Assembly (NCBI RefSeq): GCF_039538765.1
Contig: NZ_BAABCJ010000001.1
Coordinates: forward strand, 1,204,440-1,268,439
Origin: Zhihengliuella alba
GTDB lineage: Bacteria > Actinomycetota > Actinomycetes > Actinomycetales > Micrococcaceae
DNA length: 64,000 nt
Direction of reading: 5' to 3'
Part shown: positions 7,221 through 18,494 of the stretch, in pieces
How positions within the stretch are numbered: the stretch's first letter is position 1
How the letters are laid out: every line of letters begins with the position of its first letter
Notes under the pieces: model-generated
What the model was told of the DNA's origin: nothing
Databases searched by the model: none
Seen by the model: only the letters and a program-made list of their open reading frames with translations
Translations under genes and position numbers: made by a program

Positions 7221-9665
7221 TCAGTCGGACTCGATCCTCTCCAGCGGGGCGTAACGGAGCAGGAGGCGCTTCTCGTCCGTGGCGAAGGTCACCTTGGCCA
7301 CGGTCTTGTCGCCGGCCCCCTCGAGCGCGATGACGGTCCCCTCCCCGAAGGTGGCGTGCCGGACACGGTCGCCGACGGCGAGCGCGATGACCTCCTTCTG
7401 CTGCTGCACGCGGCCCCGGCCGCCGGCCCGCGTCGTGGCGTCGGTGCGCAGCGTGGCCGTCTCCGGGTCGCCGGCCCGACGGGCCGGTCGCCCGGCGCCC
7501 CAGGAGGAGGCGTCGTCGCCCCGGCCGGCACCGTACCGGCCCGAGCCGAAGCCGCCGCCGAACCCACCCGACCCGAAGCCGGAGCCGAAGCCTCCGCCGG
7601 AGGCGAAGGCGGGCCGGCTGCTGCCCTCGCGCTTCCAGTCCAGGAGGCGCTCGGGGATCTCGGCCAGGAACTGACTGGCCGGGTTGTACTGCGACTGCCC
7701 CCAGAGGCTGCGGTACTCGGAGCGGCTGACGTACAGGCGCTTCCGGGCGCGCGTCAGCCCGACGTACGCGAGCCGGCGCTCCTCGGCGAGCTCCTTCTCG
7801 TCCGTCATGGACCGCTGGTGCGGGAAGATGCCGTGCTCCATGCCGGTGAGGAACACCACCGGGAACTCGAGGCCCTTGGCCGTGTGCAGGGTCATCAGGG
7901 TGACGACGCCCTCGCGGGCGGCCATCTCCTCGCCCTCGGCGTCGGTGGGGGCGTCCGGGATCTGGTCGGCGTCCGCGACGAGGGAGACCTGCTCGAGGAA
8001 CGCCTCGAGCGAGCCATCGGGGTTCTCCCGCTCGTAGTCGCGCACCACCGCCACGAGCTCGGCGAGGTTCTCCACCCGGGACTCGTCCTGCGGGTCCGTC
8101 GACTTCCGGAGGGCCTCGAGGTAGCCGGTCTGCTCGAGGACCGCCTCGAGCGCCTCGGCCGCCCCGGAGCCCTCGGCGACCACCTTGAGGTCGTCGATGA
8201 GCTTCACGAACCCGTTCACGCTGTTCAGGCTGCGGGTCGCCAGGCCGGGAGCCTCCTCGGCGCGGCGGAGCGCCTCCATGAAGCTCAGCCGGTCGCGGCT
8301 GGCGAGCGCCGCGACGGCGTACTCGGCCCGGTCCCCGATACCGCGCTTGGGCTCGTTGAGGATGCGCCGGACGTTGATGTCGTCCTCCGGGTTGACCAGG
8401 ACGCGCAGGTAGGCGAGGGCATCCTTGATCTCCTTGCGGTCGTAGAAGCGCGTCCCGCCGACCACCTTGTACTTCAGGTCCACGCGCATGAGCTGCTCCT
8501 CGAGGGAGCGCGACTGCGCGTTGGTCCGGTAGAAGATCGCCACGTCGCCGGGGCGGATGCCCTCCTCGTCGTTCAGGCGGAGGATCTCGTCGGTGATCCA
8601 GCGCGCCTCGTCCTGCTCCGACTCCCCGACGTAGCCGATGATCCGCTCGCCGTCGCCCTCGGCCGTCCAGAGCCGCTTGGGCGGGCGGTCCGGGTTCTTC
8701 TCGATCACCGCGTTGGCCGCGGAGAGGATGGTCTGGGTGGAGCGGTAGTTCTGCTCGAGCTTGATGGTGGCCGCGTCCGGGTAGTCCTTGCCGAACTCGA
8801 CGATGTTGCGGATGTCGGCGCCGCGGAAGGCGTAGATCGACTGGTCCGAGTCGCCGACGACGGTCAGCTCGCCGCCGGGCGTCTGCCCGTCGGGCCCGGT
8901 GAGCTCGCGGACCAGCGAGTACTGGGCGTGGTTGGTGTCCTGGTACTCGTCCACCATGACGTGGCGGAAGCGGCGCCGGTAGTTGTCGGCCACTGCCGGG
9001 AAGGCCCGGAACATGTGGACGACCTGGCCGATCAGGTCGTCGAAGTCGAGCGCGTTCGCCTGCCGCAGGCGCTGCGTGTACTGGCTGTACACCTCGGAGA
9101 CGGCGCGGCTGAAGGGGTCCTGACCCGCCGTGGAGATGTAGTCCTCGTCGTCGATCAGCTCGTTCTTGAGCGAGGAGATCTTGTTCTGGATCGCCTTGGG
9201 CGCGAACTTCTTGGGGTCCAGGTCCAGGGACTTCGCGATCATGGTGATCAGCCGCAGCGAGTCCGCGGCATCGTAGATCGAGAAGTTGGACTTCAGCCCG
9301 ACGGCGGCGGCCTCGCGCCGCAGGATCTTCACGCACGAGGAGTGGAAGGTGGAGATCCACATCTTCTCCGCGGCCTCGCCGACCAGTTCCGAGATGCGCT
9401 CGCGCATCTCGGCGGCGGCCTTGTTCGTGAAGGTGATCGCCAGGATCTCGTGCGGGCGGGCGCGGCCGGTGGCCAGCAGGTAGGCGATCCGGTGCGTGAG
9501 CACGCGGGTCTTGCCGGAGCCGGCGCCGGCCACGATCAGCAGCGGCGATCCGGAGTGCTTGACGGCCTCCAGCTGCTCGGGGTTCAGCCCCTCCAGCAGG
9601 GCCTCGGCGTCCGGCGTGGCCGTCGGTCGAGCGGGCGCGGCGAAGTCGTCGAAGAGAAAATCCAT
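7221..9665 (-). CDS. pcrA: ATP-dependent DNA helicase PcrA (UvrD family)
   Basis: 814 residues, a superfamily 1A 3'-5' helicase for repair and replication restart. Seen in order: Q motif LNPEQLEAV, Walker A GAGSGKT at 47-53, AITFTNKAAAEMRERI, the Walker B region VDEYQDTNHAQY, VVGDSDQSIYAFRGA, and late motifs LMTLHTAKGLEFPVVF and LAYVGLTRARKRLYV. After the motor there is a glycine-rich stretch of about 40 residues (repeats of GSGFGSGG). A C-terminal Tudor-like RNA-polymerase-binding domain (GDRVRHATFGEGTVIAL) follows, as in PcrA rather than UvrD2. No Shine-Dalgarno precedes the ATG. A TAGACT box ends 9 bases before it, so the mRNA may be leaderless. Confidence 0.95.
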   Translation of the reverse strand: MDFLFDDFAAPARPTATPDAEALLEGLNPEQLEAVKHSGSPLLIVAGAGSGKTRVLTHRIAYLLATGRARPHEILAITFTNKAAAEMRERISELVGEAAEKMWISTFHSSCVKILRREAAAVGLKSNFSIYDAADSLRLITMIAKSLDLDPKKFAPKAIQNKISSLKNELIDDEDYISTAGQDPFSRAVSEVYSQYTQRLRQANALDFDDLIGQVVHMFRAFPAVADNYRRRFRHVMVDEYQDTNHAQYSLVRELTGPDGQTPGGELTVVGDSDQSIYAFRGADIRNIVEFGKDYPDAATIKLEQNYRSTQTILSAANAVIEKNPDRPPKRLWTAEGDGERIIGYVGESEQDEARWITDEILRLNDEEGIRPGDVAIFYRTNAQSRSLEEQLMRVDLKYKVVGGTRFYDRKEIKDALAYLRVLVNPEDDINVRRILNEPKRGIGDRAEYAVAALASRDRLSFMEALRRAEEAPGLATRSLNSVNGFVKLIDDLKVVAEGSGAAEALEAVLEQTGYLEALRKSTDPQDESRVENLAELVAVVRDYERENPDGSLEAFLEQVSLVADADQIPDAPTDAEGEEMAAREGVVTLMTLHTAKGLEFPVVFLTGMEHGIFPHQRSMTDEKELAEERRLAYVGLTRARKRLYVSRSEYRSLWGQSQYNPASQFLAEIPERLLDWKREGSSRPAFASGGGFGSGFGSGGFGGGFGSGRYGAGRGDDASSWGAGRPARRAGDPETATLRTDATTRAGGRGRVQQQKEVIALAVGDRVRHATFGEGTVIALEGAGDKTVAKVTFATDEKRLLLRYAPLERIESD

Positions 9666-9675
9666 GGTGGATCCA

Positions 9676-9681
9676 GTCTAG
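9676..9681 (-). promoter_or_regulatory. Candidate -10 box of a leaderless pcrA promoter
   Basis: TAGACT on the minus strand ends 9 bases before the pcrA ATG. There is no Shine-Dalgarno in between, a pattern seen repeatedly in this window. Confidence 0.4.
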
Positions 9682-9763
9682 GGCCGGGCACCCCGACGGT
9701 GGTGTCCGCCGAGAGGAACCGGCGGCGAACCGCTAGTATGGTTCCGCGCCCGTTCGCGGGCCC

Positions 9764-9837
9764 GCCCCTGTAGCTCAGTTGGATAGAGCGACCCTCTCCT
9801 AAAGGGTAGGCCGTCGGTTCGATTCCGGCCAGGGGCA
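9764..9837 (+). tRNA. tRNA-Arg (anticodon CCT)
   Basis: 74 nt cloverleaf. The acceptor GCCCCTG pairs with CAGGGGC and the discriminator is A. The anticodon stem ACCCT/AGGGT encloses the loop CTCCTAA with anticodon CCT at 9798-9800 (reads AGG). The T-loop GTTCGATTC is present. CCA is not encoded. Confidence 0.97.
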
Positions 9838-9885
9838 CAACACTCCGGGCAGGGACCCGAAAGCGGCTCCCGGCCGGCTGCCCGC

Positions 9886-11118
9886 TCAGCCGAGCAGGAG
9901 CGCGCTGGCCTTCGGCGAGAGCGCCGCGTCGAGCACGGCGCAGGCCCCGCCGATCGCGCCCAGGTGGTGGCCCAGCGCGGACGTCTCGACCTCGAGGCGG
10001 TGCACGCTGCTCATGAGGAACTGGCTCTGGATGGCCTCCCGGGCGTCCTCGATGAGCAGGCTGCTCGCCTCGGACCACACCGGACCGCCGAGGAAGACCC
10101 GGTCGACGTCGTACACGTTCGCCAGCTGGGCGACGAGCGAGGACCAGATGCCGTTGAGCCGGTTCAGCACCTCCAGCGCGGAGTCGTCCCCCTCGCGGGC
10201 GCGGCGGACCATGGTGCCCAGGAACTGGGAGCGCTGGCCGACCGTGTCGGCGCCCTCCAGCTCGGCGCAGTCCACGCCGGCGGCGCGGGCGAGCTCGAGC
10301 ATGGAGGCGTAGGAGACCGCATCGCCGAAGGACCGTGCCACGGGCTCCTCGGAGCCGGGGACCGGCACCGGGACGACCACGTTGCCGATCTCGCCGGCGT
10401 TGTTGCTGGCTCCGCGCAGGACCTCCCCGCCCACGACCGCGCCGATGCCGACGCCGGTGCCGATGTACACCGAGAGGAAGTTCCGGTCCCGCTCCTGGTC
10501 CCCGTTCCACTGCTCCGCGATGGCCGCGGCCACGGAGTCCTTCTCCAGCATGACGCTCAGCTGGAGACGCTCCATGAGCGGCTCCACGATCTCCACCGAG
10601 CGCCACTCGCCGCCCATCAGCGGCGGCGTCACGATCACGCCGGCGTCCGGGTCGATCGGCCCGGGCGCCGCCACGCCCACGCCGACGATGTGGTCGCGGC
10701 GCTGCCCGGAGTCGCGGATGAGCTCGTCGATCGTGTCGCCCATGATGCCGATGGTGGCCTGCGGGCTGTCGATGTCGTGATCGGCGAACCGCCGGCTGCC
10801 CAGGACGTGCCCGCGGAGGTTCACGAGCACCACGGTCATCTGGGCGGGGTCGAGGTGGACGCCGACGGCGAGCAGCCGGTCGGGCTCCAGCTCCAGCACG
10901 GTGCGCGGCTTGCCGGGCCCGGAGATCACCGTGCGGTCCTCCCGGGCGAAGCCGTTGTCCAGCAGCCGCCGGACCACGTTCGAGATGGTCTGCGGCGACA
11001 GGCCGGTCGACGACGCCAGCTCGACGCGGCTCACACCGTCCGGCGCGCGGCGGATCGAGTCGAAGATGACCGCCTGGTTGAAGTCGCCGAGTCGGCCTAG
11101 ATTGGTTCCCCGCTGCAT
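9886..11118 (-). CDS. ROK-family transcriptional regulator
   Basis: 410 residues. A winged HTH is at about residues 20-75 (VSRVELASSTGLSPQTISNVVRRLL). A ROK/ASKHA ATPase-like fold follows (LLAVGVHLDP; VGVGVAAPGPIDPDAG; SVYIGTGVGIGAVVGGEV). ROK regulators bind a sugar or sugar phosphate and control sugar use. The usual ROK zinc motif (CxCGxxGC, about 20-30 residues after the GEIGN helix) is absent; the region reads VPVPVPGSEEPVARSFG. It may therefore not be an active kinase or a normal sensor. The ATG at 11118 with GGAG five bases upstream is preferred to the GTG two codons earlier. No sugar genes are adjacent, so the target is unknown. Confidence 0.82.
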   Translation of the reverse strand: MQRGTNLGRLGDFNQAVIFDSIRRAPDGVSRVELASSTGLSPQTISNVVRRLLDNGFAREDRTVISGPGKPRTVLELEPDRLLAVGVHLDPAQMTVVLVNLRGHVLGSRRFADHDIDSPQATIGIMGDTIDELIRDSGQRRDHIVGVGVAAPGPIDPDAGVIVTPPLMGGEWRSVEIVEPLMERLQLSVMLEKDSVAAAIAEQWNGDQERDRNFLSVYIGTGVGIGAVVGGEVLRGASNNAGEIGNVVVPVPVPGSEEPVARSFGDAVSYASMLELARAAGVDCAELEGADTVGQRSQFLGTMVRRAREGDDSALEVLNRLNGIWSSLVAQLANVYDVDRVFLGGPVWSEASSLLIEDAREAIQSQFLMSSVHRLEVETSALGHHLGAIGGACAVLDAALSPKASALLLG

Positions 11119-11262
11119 ACACACTCCGAAATCTGACGGGCGCGCGTGGCCCGCCCGTCGCCTGCGACGTCTGGTGGTCGCCCGTGCACTTCTCCGACCG
11201 GCGCCCCGCGCCGGACCGGGCGTATCCTCGGGCCTATTGTAGGGCCTCTTTGAGAAATTCGA

Positions 11263-11280
11263 TACCCAACCATTTGGGTA
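11263..11280. promoter_or_regulatory. Inverted repeat TACCCAA-N4-TTGGGTA
   Basis: Perfect 7-bp arms in the 239-bp intergenic region between the divergent ROK and NUDIX genes. It is a plausible operator for the ROK regulator; no consensus match is claimed. Confidence 0.5.
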
Positions 11281-11315
11281 AACCTGCGGTTCGATAGCAT
11301 GGCCTCGAATGCCAC

Positions 11316-11331
11316 TCTACTCGCGAGTAGA
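11316..11331. promoter_or_regulatory. 16-bp perfect palindrome TCTACTCGCGAGTAGA
   Basis: A gapless palindrome 27 bases before the NUDIX start codon, in its 5' leader or promoter. The position would suit a repressor site for the NUDIX gene or the regulator. Confidence 0.5.
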
Positions 11332-11357
11332 TTCGTTGCACCTAAACAAGGAGCCGC

Positions 11358-11870
11358 ATGTCTGCGATCATCTCCGTCTCGGCCGTAGCGCTCCTGGACG
11401 ACCAGGGCCGCGTCCTGCTGGTCCGCAAGCGGGGAACCTCTCTCTTCATGCAGCCCGGCGGCAAACCGGAGCCCGGCGAGTCCCCTGCCGAGGCGGCCGC
11501 CCGCGAGGTCCACGAGGAGCTGGGCCTGCTCCTGGAGGCCGACGCCCTCGTCCCCCGCGGCCTCTGGACGGGGGCCGCGGCCAACGAGCCCGGGACCGGG
11601 CTCCGTGCGCACCTGTTCGAGGCGCGGCTGGCGGACGCCGCCGCGGCCGGGAGCGCCGCCGGGACGGTCACGCCCCGGGACGTCGTGGCACAGGCCGAGA
11701 TCGCCGAGCTCGTCTGGCTCCGCCCGGAGGAGGCACTGGAGCGCGCCGATCTGGCCCCGCTGCTGCGCGAGGAGGTCCTGCCGCGACTGCTGCGGGCGCG
11801 GCACGGCACGGGGGTCGGCGCCGCAGGGGCTCCGGCGGCGGGGCCGGCTCAGGAGAACTGGGTCCGGTAG
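11358..11870 (+). CDS. NUDIX hydrolase
   Basis: 170 residues. The complete NUDIX box is present: GGKPEPGESPAEAA followed by REVHEELGL, matching Gx5Ex7REUxEExGU. This family hydrolyses nucleoside-diphosphate-linked substrates such as oxidised nucleotides or NDP-sugars. The N-terminus ISVSAVALLDDQGRVLLVRKRG resembles MutT/ADP-ribose pyrophosphatase-like housecleaning enzymes, but the substrate cannot be assigned. Start ATG with AAGGAG upstream. The last 22 bases overlap the 3' end of the convergent ABC transporter gene. Confidence 0.88.
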   Translation: MSAIISVSAVALLDDQGRVLLVRKRGTSLFMQPGGKPEPGESPAEAAAREVHEELGLLLEADALVPRGLWTGAAANEPGTGLRAHLFEARLADAAAAGSAAGTVTPRDVVAQAEIAELVWLRPEEALERADLAPLLREEVLPRLLRARHGTGVGAAGAPAAGPAQENWVR

Positions 11871-13693
11871 AGCTCGGCGTACCGACCGTCCCGGGCGAGC
11901 AGCTCGGGGTGCGTGCCGCGCTCCACGATGGCCCCGTCCTCGAGCACCAGGATCTGGTCGGCGGAGCGGACGGTGGAGAGCCGGTGGGCGATGACGACCG
12001 CGGTGCGCCCCTCGAGCGCCTCCGACAGCGCCGCCTGGACCGCCGCCTCGTTCGTGGAGTCCAGTGCGGCCGTGGCCTCGTCGAGCACCACCACGCGGGG
12101 CGCCGCCAGCAGCAGCCGGGCGATCGTCATCCGCTGGCGCTCCCCGCCGGAGAGGCGGTAGCCCCGCTCGCCGACGACGGTGGCCAGGCCATCGGGCAGG
12201 CCGGCGATCACCGGCTGCAGCCGGGCCCGCCGCAGGGCCTCCCACAACTGCTCGTCCGTCGCCTCGGGCGCGGCCAGCCGCAGGTTCGCGGCGATCGTGT
12301 CGTGGAAGAGATGCCCGTCTTGGGTCACCATGCCCACGGTCGCCCGCAGCGACGCGAACGTGACGTCGCGGAGGTCGGTGCCGCCGATGCGCACCGCCCC
12401 GGAGTCGACGTCGTACAGGCGCGTCAGCAGCTGCGCGCACGTCGACTTGCCGGCCCCGGAGGAGCCGACGAGGGCGAACGTCTGCCCGGCCGGGACGTGG
12501 AAGTCGATCCCGTGCAGGACCTCCTCGCCGCCGCGCCGGTCCAGCACCGCCACGTCCTCGAGCGAGGCCAGCGAGACCTGCTCGGCGCTCGGGTAGGCGA
12601 AGCGCACGTCGTCGAACCGCACGTCGACCGGGCCGCCGGGCAGCTCGCCGGCGTCCTCCTTCTCCGCGATCATGGGCTGCAGGTCGAGGATCTCGAAGAC
12701 CCGGTCGAAGCTCACCAGGGCGCTCATGATCTCGACGCGGGCGTTGGCCAGACCGGTGAGCGGGACGTACAGGCGCGTGAGCAGCAGCGCCAGAGTGACG
12801 ACGTCGCCGGCGGCCAGCTCGCCGCGCAGCGCATACATGCCGCCGAGGCCGTAGACCAGTGCCAGCGCCAGGGCCGCCACCAGCGTCAGCGCCGCGACGA
12901 AGTAGTGCTGGCGCATGGACGCCTTCACGCCGATGTCCCGCACGCGGGCGGCGCGGGCGGCGAACTCCGCCGACTCCGCGTCCGGGCGGCCGAACAGCTT
13001 CACGAGGGTGGCGCCGGGGGCGCTGAAGCGCTCGGTCATCTGGGTGCCCATGTCCGCGTTGTGGTTGGCCGCCTCCCGCCGGAGCTCGGCGATGCTCCGG
13101 CCCATGCGCCGCGCCGGGAGCAGGAAGACCGGGAGCATGACGATGGCCAGCAGCGTCACCTGCCAGGACGTCGAGAACATGACGCCGGCCGTCAGGACCA
13201 GTGCGACGACGTTGCTCACCACGGACGAGAGGGTCCCGGCGAAGGCGGCCTGGGCGCCGATGACGTCGTTGTTCAGACGGGAGACGAGGGCGCCGGTGCG
13301 CGTGCGCGTGAAGAACGCGACGGGCATGCGCTGGACGTGGTCGAACACGGCCGTGCGCAGGTCGTAGATGACCTGTTCCCCGAGCGAGGAGGACAGCCAG
13401 CGCGAGAGCACCGAGACGCCGGCCTCCGCGAGGGCCACCAGGGCGATCAGACCGGCCAGGGCGGCGATCGTGGCGAGCGGGCCGCCCGCCACGATCGCGT
13501 CGACGACCCGCCCGGCCAGGACCGGCGTCGCGACGGCGAGCACGGCCACGACGACGGAGACGACGATGAAGAGCACGAGCCGCGTCCCGTACTGCTTCGC
13601 GAATCCGAGGACGCGGCGCGGCGTCCCGGGGTCGATCGGGGACGACTTGTCGTTGGACAATCGGTAGAGGGTGCCGTACGCGGCGTGTTCCAT
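11849..13693 (-). CDS. ABC exporter, fused membrane and ATPase domains
   Basis: 614 residues. The N-terminal half is a type I exporter domain with six membrane segments (starting LVLFIVVSVVVAVLAVATPV near residue 32). The C-terminal half is the ATPase: Walker A GSSGAGKST, signature LSGGERQR, Walker B VVVLDEATAALDS, and H-loop IAHRLSTVRSAD. It would work as a homodimer or with another half-transporter exporting drugs, lipids or peptides; the cargo is unknown. Start uncertain: ATG 13693 is chosen, a GTG at 13708 is possible, and neither has a good ribosome site. Confidence 0.9.
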   Translation of the reverse strand: MEHAAYGTLYRLSNDKSSPIDPGTPRRVLGFAKQYGTRLVLFIVVSVVVAVLAVATPVLAGRVVDAIVAGGPLATIAALAGLIALVALAEAGVSVLSRWLSSSLGEQVIYDLRTAVFDHVQRMPVAFFTRTRTGALVSRLNNDVIGAQAAFAGTLSSVVSNVVALVLTAGVMFSTSWQVTLLAIVMLPVFLLPARRMGRSIAELRREAANHNADMGTQMTERFSAPGATLVKLFGRPDAESAEFAARAARVRDIGVKASMRQHYFVAALTLVAALALALVYGLGGMYALRGELAAGDVVTLALLLTRLYVPLTGLANARVEIMSALVSFDRVFEILDLQPMIAEKEDAGELPGGPVDVRFDDVRFAYPSAEQVSLASLEDVAVLDRRGGEEVLHGIDFHVPAGQTFALVGSSGAGKSTCAQLLTRLYDVDSGAVRIGGTDLRDVTFASLRATVGMVTQDGHLFHDTIAANLRLAAPEATDEQLWEALRRARLQPVIAGLPDGLATVVGERGYRLSGGERQRMTIARLLLAAPRVVVLDEATAALDSTNEAAVQAALSEALEGRTAVVIAHRLSTVRSADQILVLEDGAIVERGTHPELLARDGRYAELYRTQFS

Positions 13694-13762
13694 GCTCACG
13701 CACGGCACACTACCGCGACGGTCCCGCCCGATGGGCCCCGGCGTCCCCCGCCGGCGGCCGGG

Positions 13763-16117
<2,355 letters not shown>

Positions 16118-16133
16118 TGCTCCTCCTCGGAGT

Positions 16134-16973
16134 TCAGCTGGAGACCGGGACGACCCGGTCCGGATGTGTGTAGAGATTTACGCTACTCCCCCTGCTGAAA
16201 GCCGCAAGAGTCACTCCCTCGCGGTCCGCCAGCTCGACGGCGAGGGAGGACGGCGCGCTGACCGCCGAGAGGACGGCGATGCCGGCCATGCGGGCCTTCT
16301 GGACCAGCTCGAACGAGGCCCGGCCGGAGACCTGGAGCACCACGTCGTGCAGTGGCAGCCGCCCCTCCCGCAGCGCCCAGCCGATGACTTTGTCGACCGC
16401 ATTGTGACGCCCGACGTCTTCGCGGATGCACAGCAGCTCGCCCTCCATGGTGAAGAGACCGGCCGCGTGGACGCCCCCGGTCCGGGAGAACAGCTCCTGC
16501 TGCTCGCGCAGCGCATCCGGCAGCGACAGCAGCGTGGCGATGTCGATCCGGGCGCCCGGCATCGGGGATCCGGGCAGCCGCGCGGCCTTCGCCACCGCGT
16601 CGATCGACGCGGTGCCGCAGATGCCGCACGAGCTGGTGGTGTAGACGTGGCGCTCCAGCCCGGCGTCAGGCGGCACGGCCGTGGCGGAGAGCTGCGCCTC
16701 CACGACGTTGAACGTCTGCCGGCCGTCCTCGTCCTCGCCCGCGCAGAAGCGCATGCTCACCAGGTCCTCCTCCGCGCGGAGGACGCCCTCGCCCGTCAGG
16801 AAACCCGCCACCAGGTCGAAGTCGTCCCCGGGCGTACGCATGGTGACGCTGAAGGCCTTGTGGCCGAGCCGGATCTCGAGCGGCTCCTCGGCGGCGAGGG
16901 TCTCCTCCCGCCGGCGGCCGGGCGCGTCGAGGAAGAGCCTGGTGACCCGGCGTCGTGCGATCTTGCGTGGCAT
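16134..16973 (-). CDS. fdhD: Formate dehydrogenase sulphurtransferase FdhD
   Basis: 279 residues. FdhD passes sulphur from a cysteine desulphurase to the Mo-bisPGD cofactor, which activates formate dehydrogenases. The catalytic CxxC loop is Cys116/Cys119 in TTSSCGICGTAS. C-terminal REDVGRHNAVDKVIG and QVSGRASFELVQKA are typical. The start MPRKIARRR follows AGGAGG that overlaps the stop of moeA (8-base gap). It is placed between moeA and the YdeP-type enzyme, its likely client. Confidence 0.95.
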   Translation of the reverse strand: MPRKIARRRVTRLFLDAPGRRREETLAAEEPLEIRLGHKAFSVTMRTPGDDFDLVAGFLTGEGVLRAEEDLVSMRFCAGEDEDGRQTFNVVEAQLSATAVPPDAGLERHVYTTSSCGICGTASIDAVAKAARLPGSPMPGARIDIATLLSLPDALREQQELFSRTGGVHAAGLFTMEGELLCIREDVGRHNAVDKVIGWALREGRLPLHDVVLQVSGRASFELVQKARMAGIAVLSAVSAPSSLAVELADREGVTLAAFSRGSSVNLYTHPDRVVPVSS

Positions 16974-16981
16974 GCGTCCTC

Positions 16982-18163
16982 CTAGCGTGTGCTCCACGGC
17001 AGTGGGAGGAACTCTACGGGTTCCCCCGCCTCGATGCCCTCCGGCGGGACGACCATCAGGACGTCGGCGCCGGCCAGGCCGCGCATCATGCCCGGACCCG
17101 CCCGGTCGCAGGCGACAAGTCCACCAGTCGCGTCGTCTGCCACGACGGACGGGACGAGCCGGTGCCGTCCGGGCAGCGGGGCGTGCGGCTCCCCCGCGGG
17201 TGCCCGGCGCGGGCGGGGCTCGGCGCGCCCGGTGGCCCCCGCCAGGGCGGGAGCGGCCAGAGTGAGCAGCGCGGCGACGGCCGCGAGCGGGTTCCCCGGC
17301 AGCGCGACGAGCAGCGCGCCGTCGGCCCGTCGGGCGAGCAGGGCCGGATGGCCCGGACGCATGTCGATCTGGTCGACGAGCAACTCCGCGCCCAGATCCT
17401 CGATGGCGGCCCGGACGTGGTCCGCCCGGGAGCGGCCGGTGCCGCCGGTGAGGATCACGAGGTCCGCCGCGGCGGCGATCTCCTCGTCGGTGCGGCGACG
17501 GTCGTCGCCGATGCGGACGACGGCGGCCACCTCGCCGCCGAGGCCCGCGACGGCGGCGGGCAGCAGCGGCCGGAAGGCGTCGCGGACGTAGCCGGGCTCC
17601 GGCACGCCGGTCTCGACCACCTCGTCCCCGGTCAGGACCAGCCGGACGCGGGGCGCGGACGCGACGCGGACGGCGTCGACCCCGGCGACGGCCACGGCGG
17701 CCGCGTGGGCCGGCGTGAGACGGGTCCCCGCCCGGACGAGCAGGTCGCCGCGGGAGGCCTCCCGCCCGGCCGGACGGATGTCGGCGCCGTCCCGCAGCGG
17801 CTCCGTCGCACGGAGCAGGCCCGCCGAGGCGTCGCCGCGCTCGGAGCGCAGGACCGCCGTCGTACCCGCCGGCAGGGGCGCGCCTGTGAGCACGGCGGCC
17901 GCTGTGCGGGACTCCAGCGGTGCCGGGCGGCGCGGATCCCCGGCGGGGACGAGCCGCCACGGCGACGGGCCGGAGACCGCCCACCCGTCCATGGCGGAGG
18001 AGGCGAAGTGCGGCAGGTCCATCGGGGCGAGCACGTCCTCGGCGCAGACCCGCCCGGAGCACTCGGGCACGGGGATCCGGCGACTGCCGTCGAGGCGTGG
18101 GGCCAGCGCGGCTCCTGCCCGGTACGCGGCGGCGCGGGCCGCCGGCCAGGGGCTACCGGCCAC
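16982..18163 (-). CDS. moeA: Molybdopterin molybdenumtransferase MoeA
   Basis: 393 residues. It inserts molybdate into adenylated molybdopterin in the cytoplasm. Seen: HFASSAMDGWAVSG near residue 52, ILTGGTGRSRADH in the MoCF domain, LVALPGNPLAAVAAL, and a C-terminal beta domain. The usual GGVSxGxxD reads GGTGRSRADH here, keeping the Asp. The start is GTG at 18163, which overlaps the preceding DUF6457 gene by 11 bases. It is part of the fdhF-like/fdhD/moeA/DUF6457/mobA unit. Confidence 0.9.
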   Translation of the reverse strand: MAGSPWPAARAAAYRAGAALAPRLDGSRRIPVPECSGRVCAEDVLAPMDLPHFASSAMDGWAVSGPSPWRLVPAGDPRRPAPLESRTAAAVLTGAPLPAGTTAVLRSERGDASAGLLRATEPLRDGADIRPAGREASRGDLLVRAGTRLTPAHAAAVAVAGVDAVRVASAPRVRLVLTGDEVVETGVPEPGYVRDAFRPLLPAAVAGLGGEVAAVVRIGDDRRRTDEEIAAAADLVILTGGTGRSRADHVRAAIEDLGAELLVDQIDMRPGHPALLARRADGALLVALPGNPLAAVAALLTLAAPALAGATGRAEPRPRRAPAGEPHAPLPGRHRLVPSVVADDATGGLVACDRAGPGMMRGLAGADVLMVVPPEGIEAGEPVEFLPLPWSTR

Positions 18164-18461
18164 GCGGGCCGTCGGCGTCGTGGTCGGAGGCCGCGGCGTC
18201 CCGGATCCGGGCGAGCAGCTGACGCGCGACGAGGTCCGCGGCGGCGGCGGCCTTCGTCTCGCTCGCGGTCTGGTGCCCGGCGGCGAGACCGGCCGCGAAG
18301 CCTGCGATGTAGGTGGTCACGGGAGCGGCGGGCCGGGCGATCGTGTGGGCCGCCTCCCCCGCCAGCGACAGGATCTTGTCGATGTCCACGGGCGCGTCCG
18401 GGATGTCGTAGGCAGCCTGCAGCCGTTCGGCCCACTGCTCCAGTTCGGGGTGCTCACTCAT
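18153..18461 (-). CDS. DUF6457 small protein in molybdenum-cofactor operon
   Basis: 102 residues, all-helical in appearance (HPELEQWAERLQAAYDIPD, then IDKILSLAGEAAHTIARPA, then an Ala-rich helix VTTYIAGFAAGLAAGHQTA). It resembles the DUF6457 family, whose function is unknown to me. It sits between mobA and moeA and overlaps moeA by 11 bases. The order suggests a role in Mo-cofactor handling. Its ATG is preceded by GGAGGAA. Confidence 0.75.
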   Translation of the reverse strand: MSEHPELEQWAERLQAAYDIPDAPVDIDKILSLAGEAAHTIARPAAPVTTYIAGFAAGLAAGHQTASETKAAAAADLVARQLLARIRDAAASDHDADGPRGR

Positions 18462-18494
18462 GCGTTCCTCCTGCGATCTCGGGAAGACGTTACC

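Noticed and set aside
5877..9773. A very long plus-strand open frame (about 1298 codons) opposite sucC and pcrA
   Set aside because: It is antisense to clear sucC and pcrA genes, with Arg/Gly/Val/Leu-biased composition and no recognisable motifs. Such shadows are expected in high-GC DNA.
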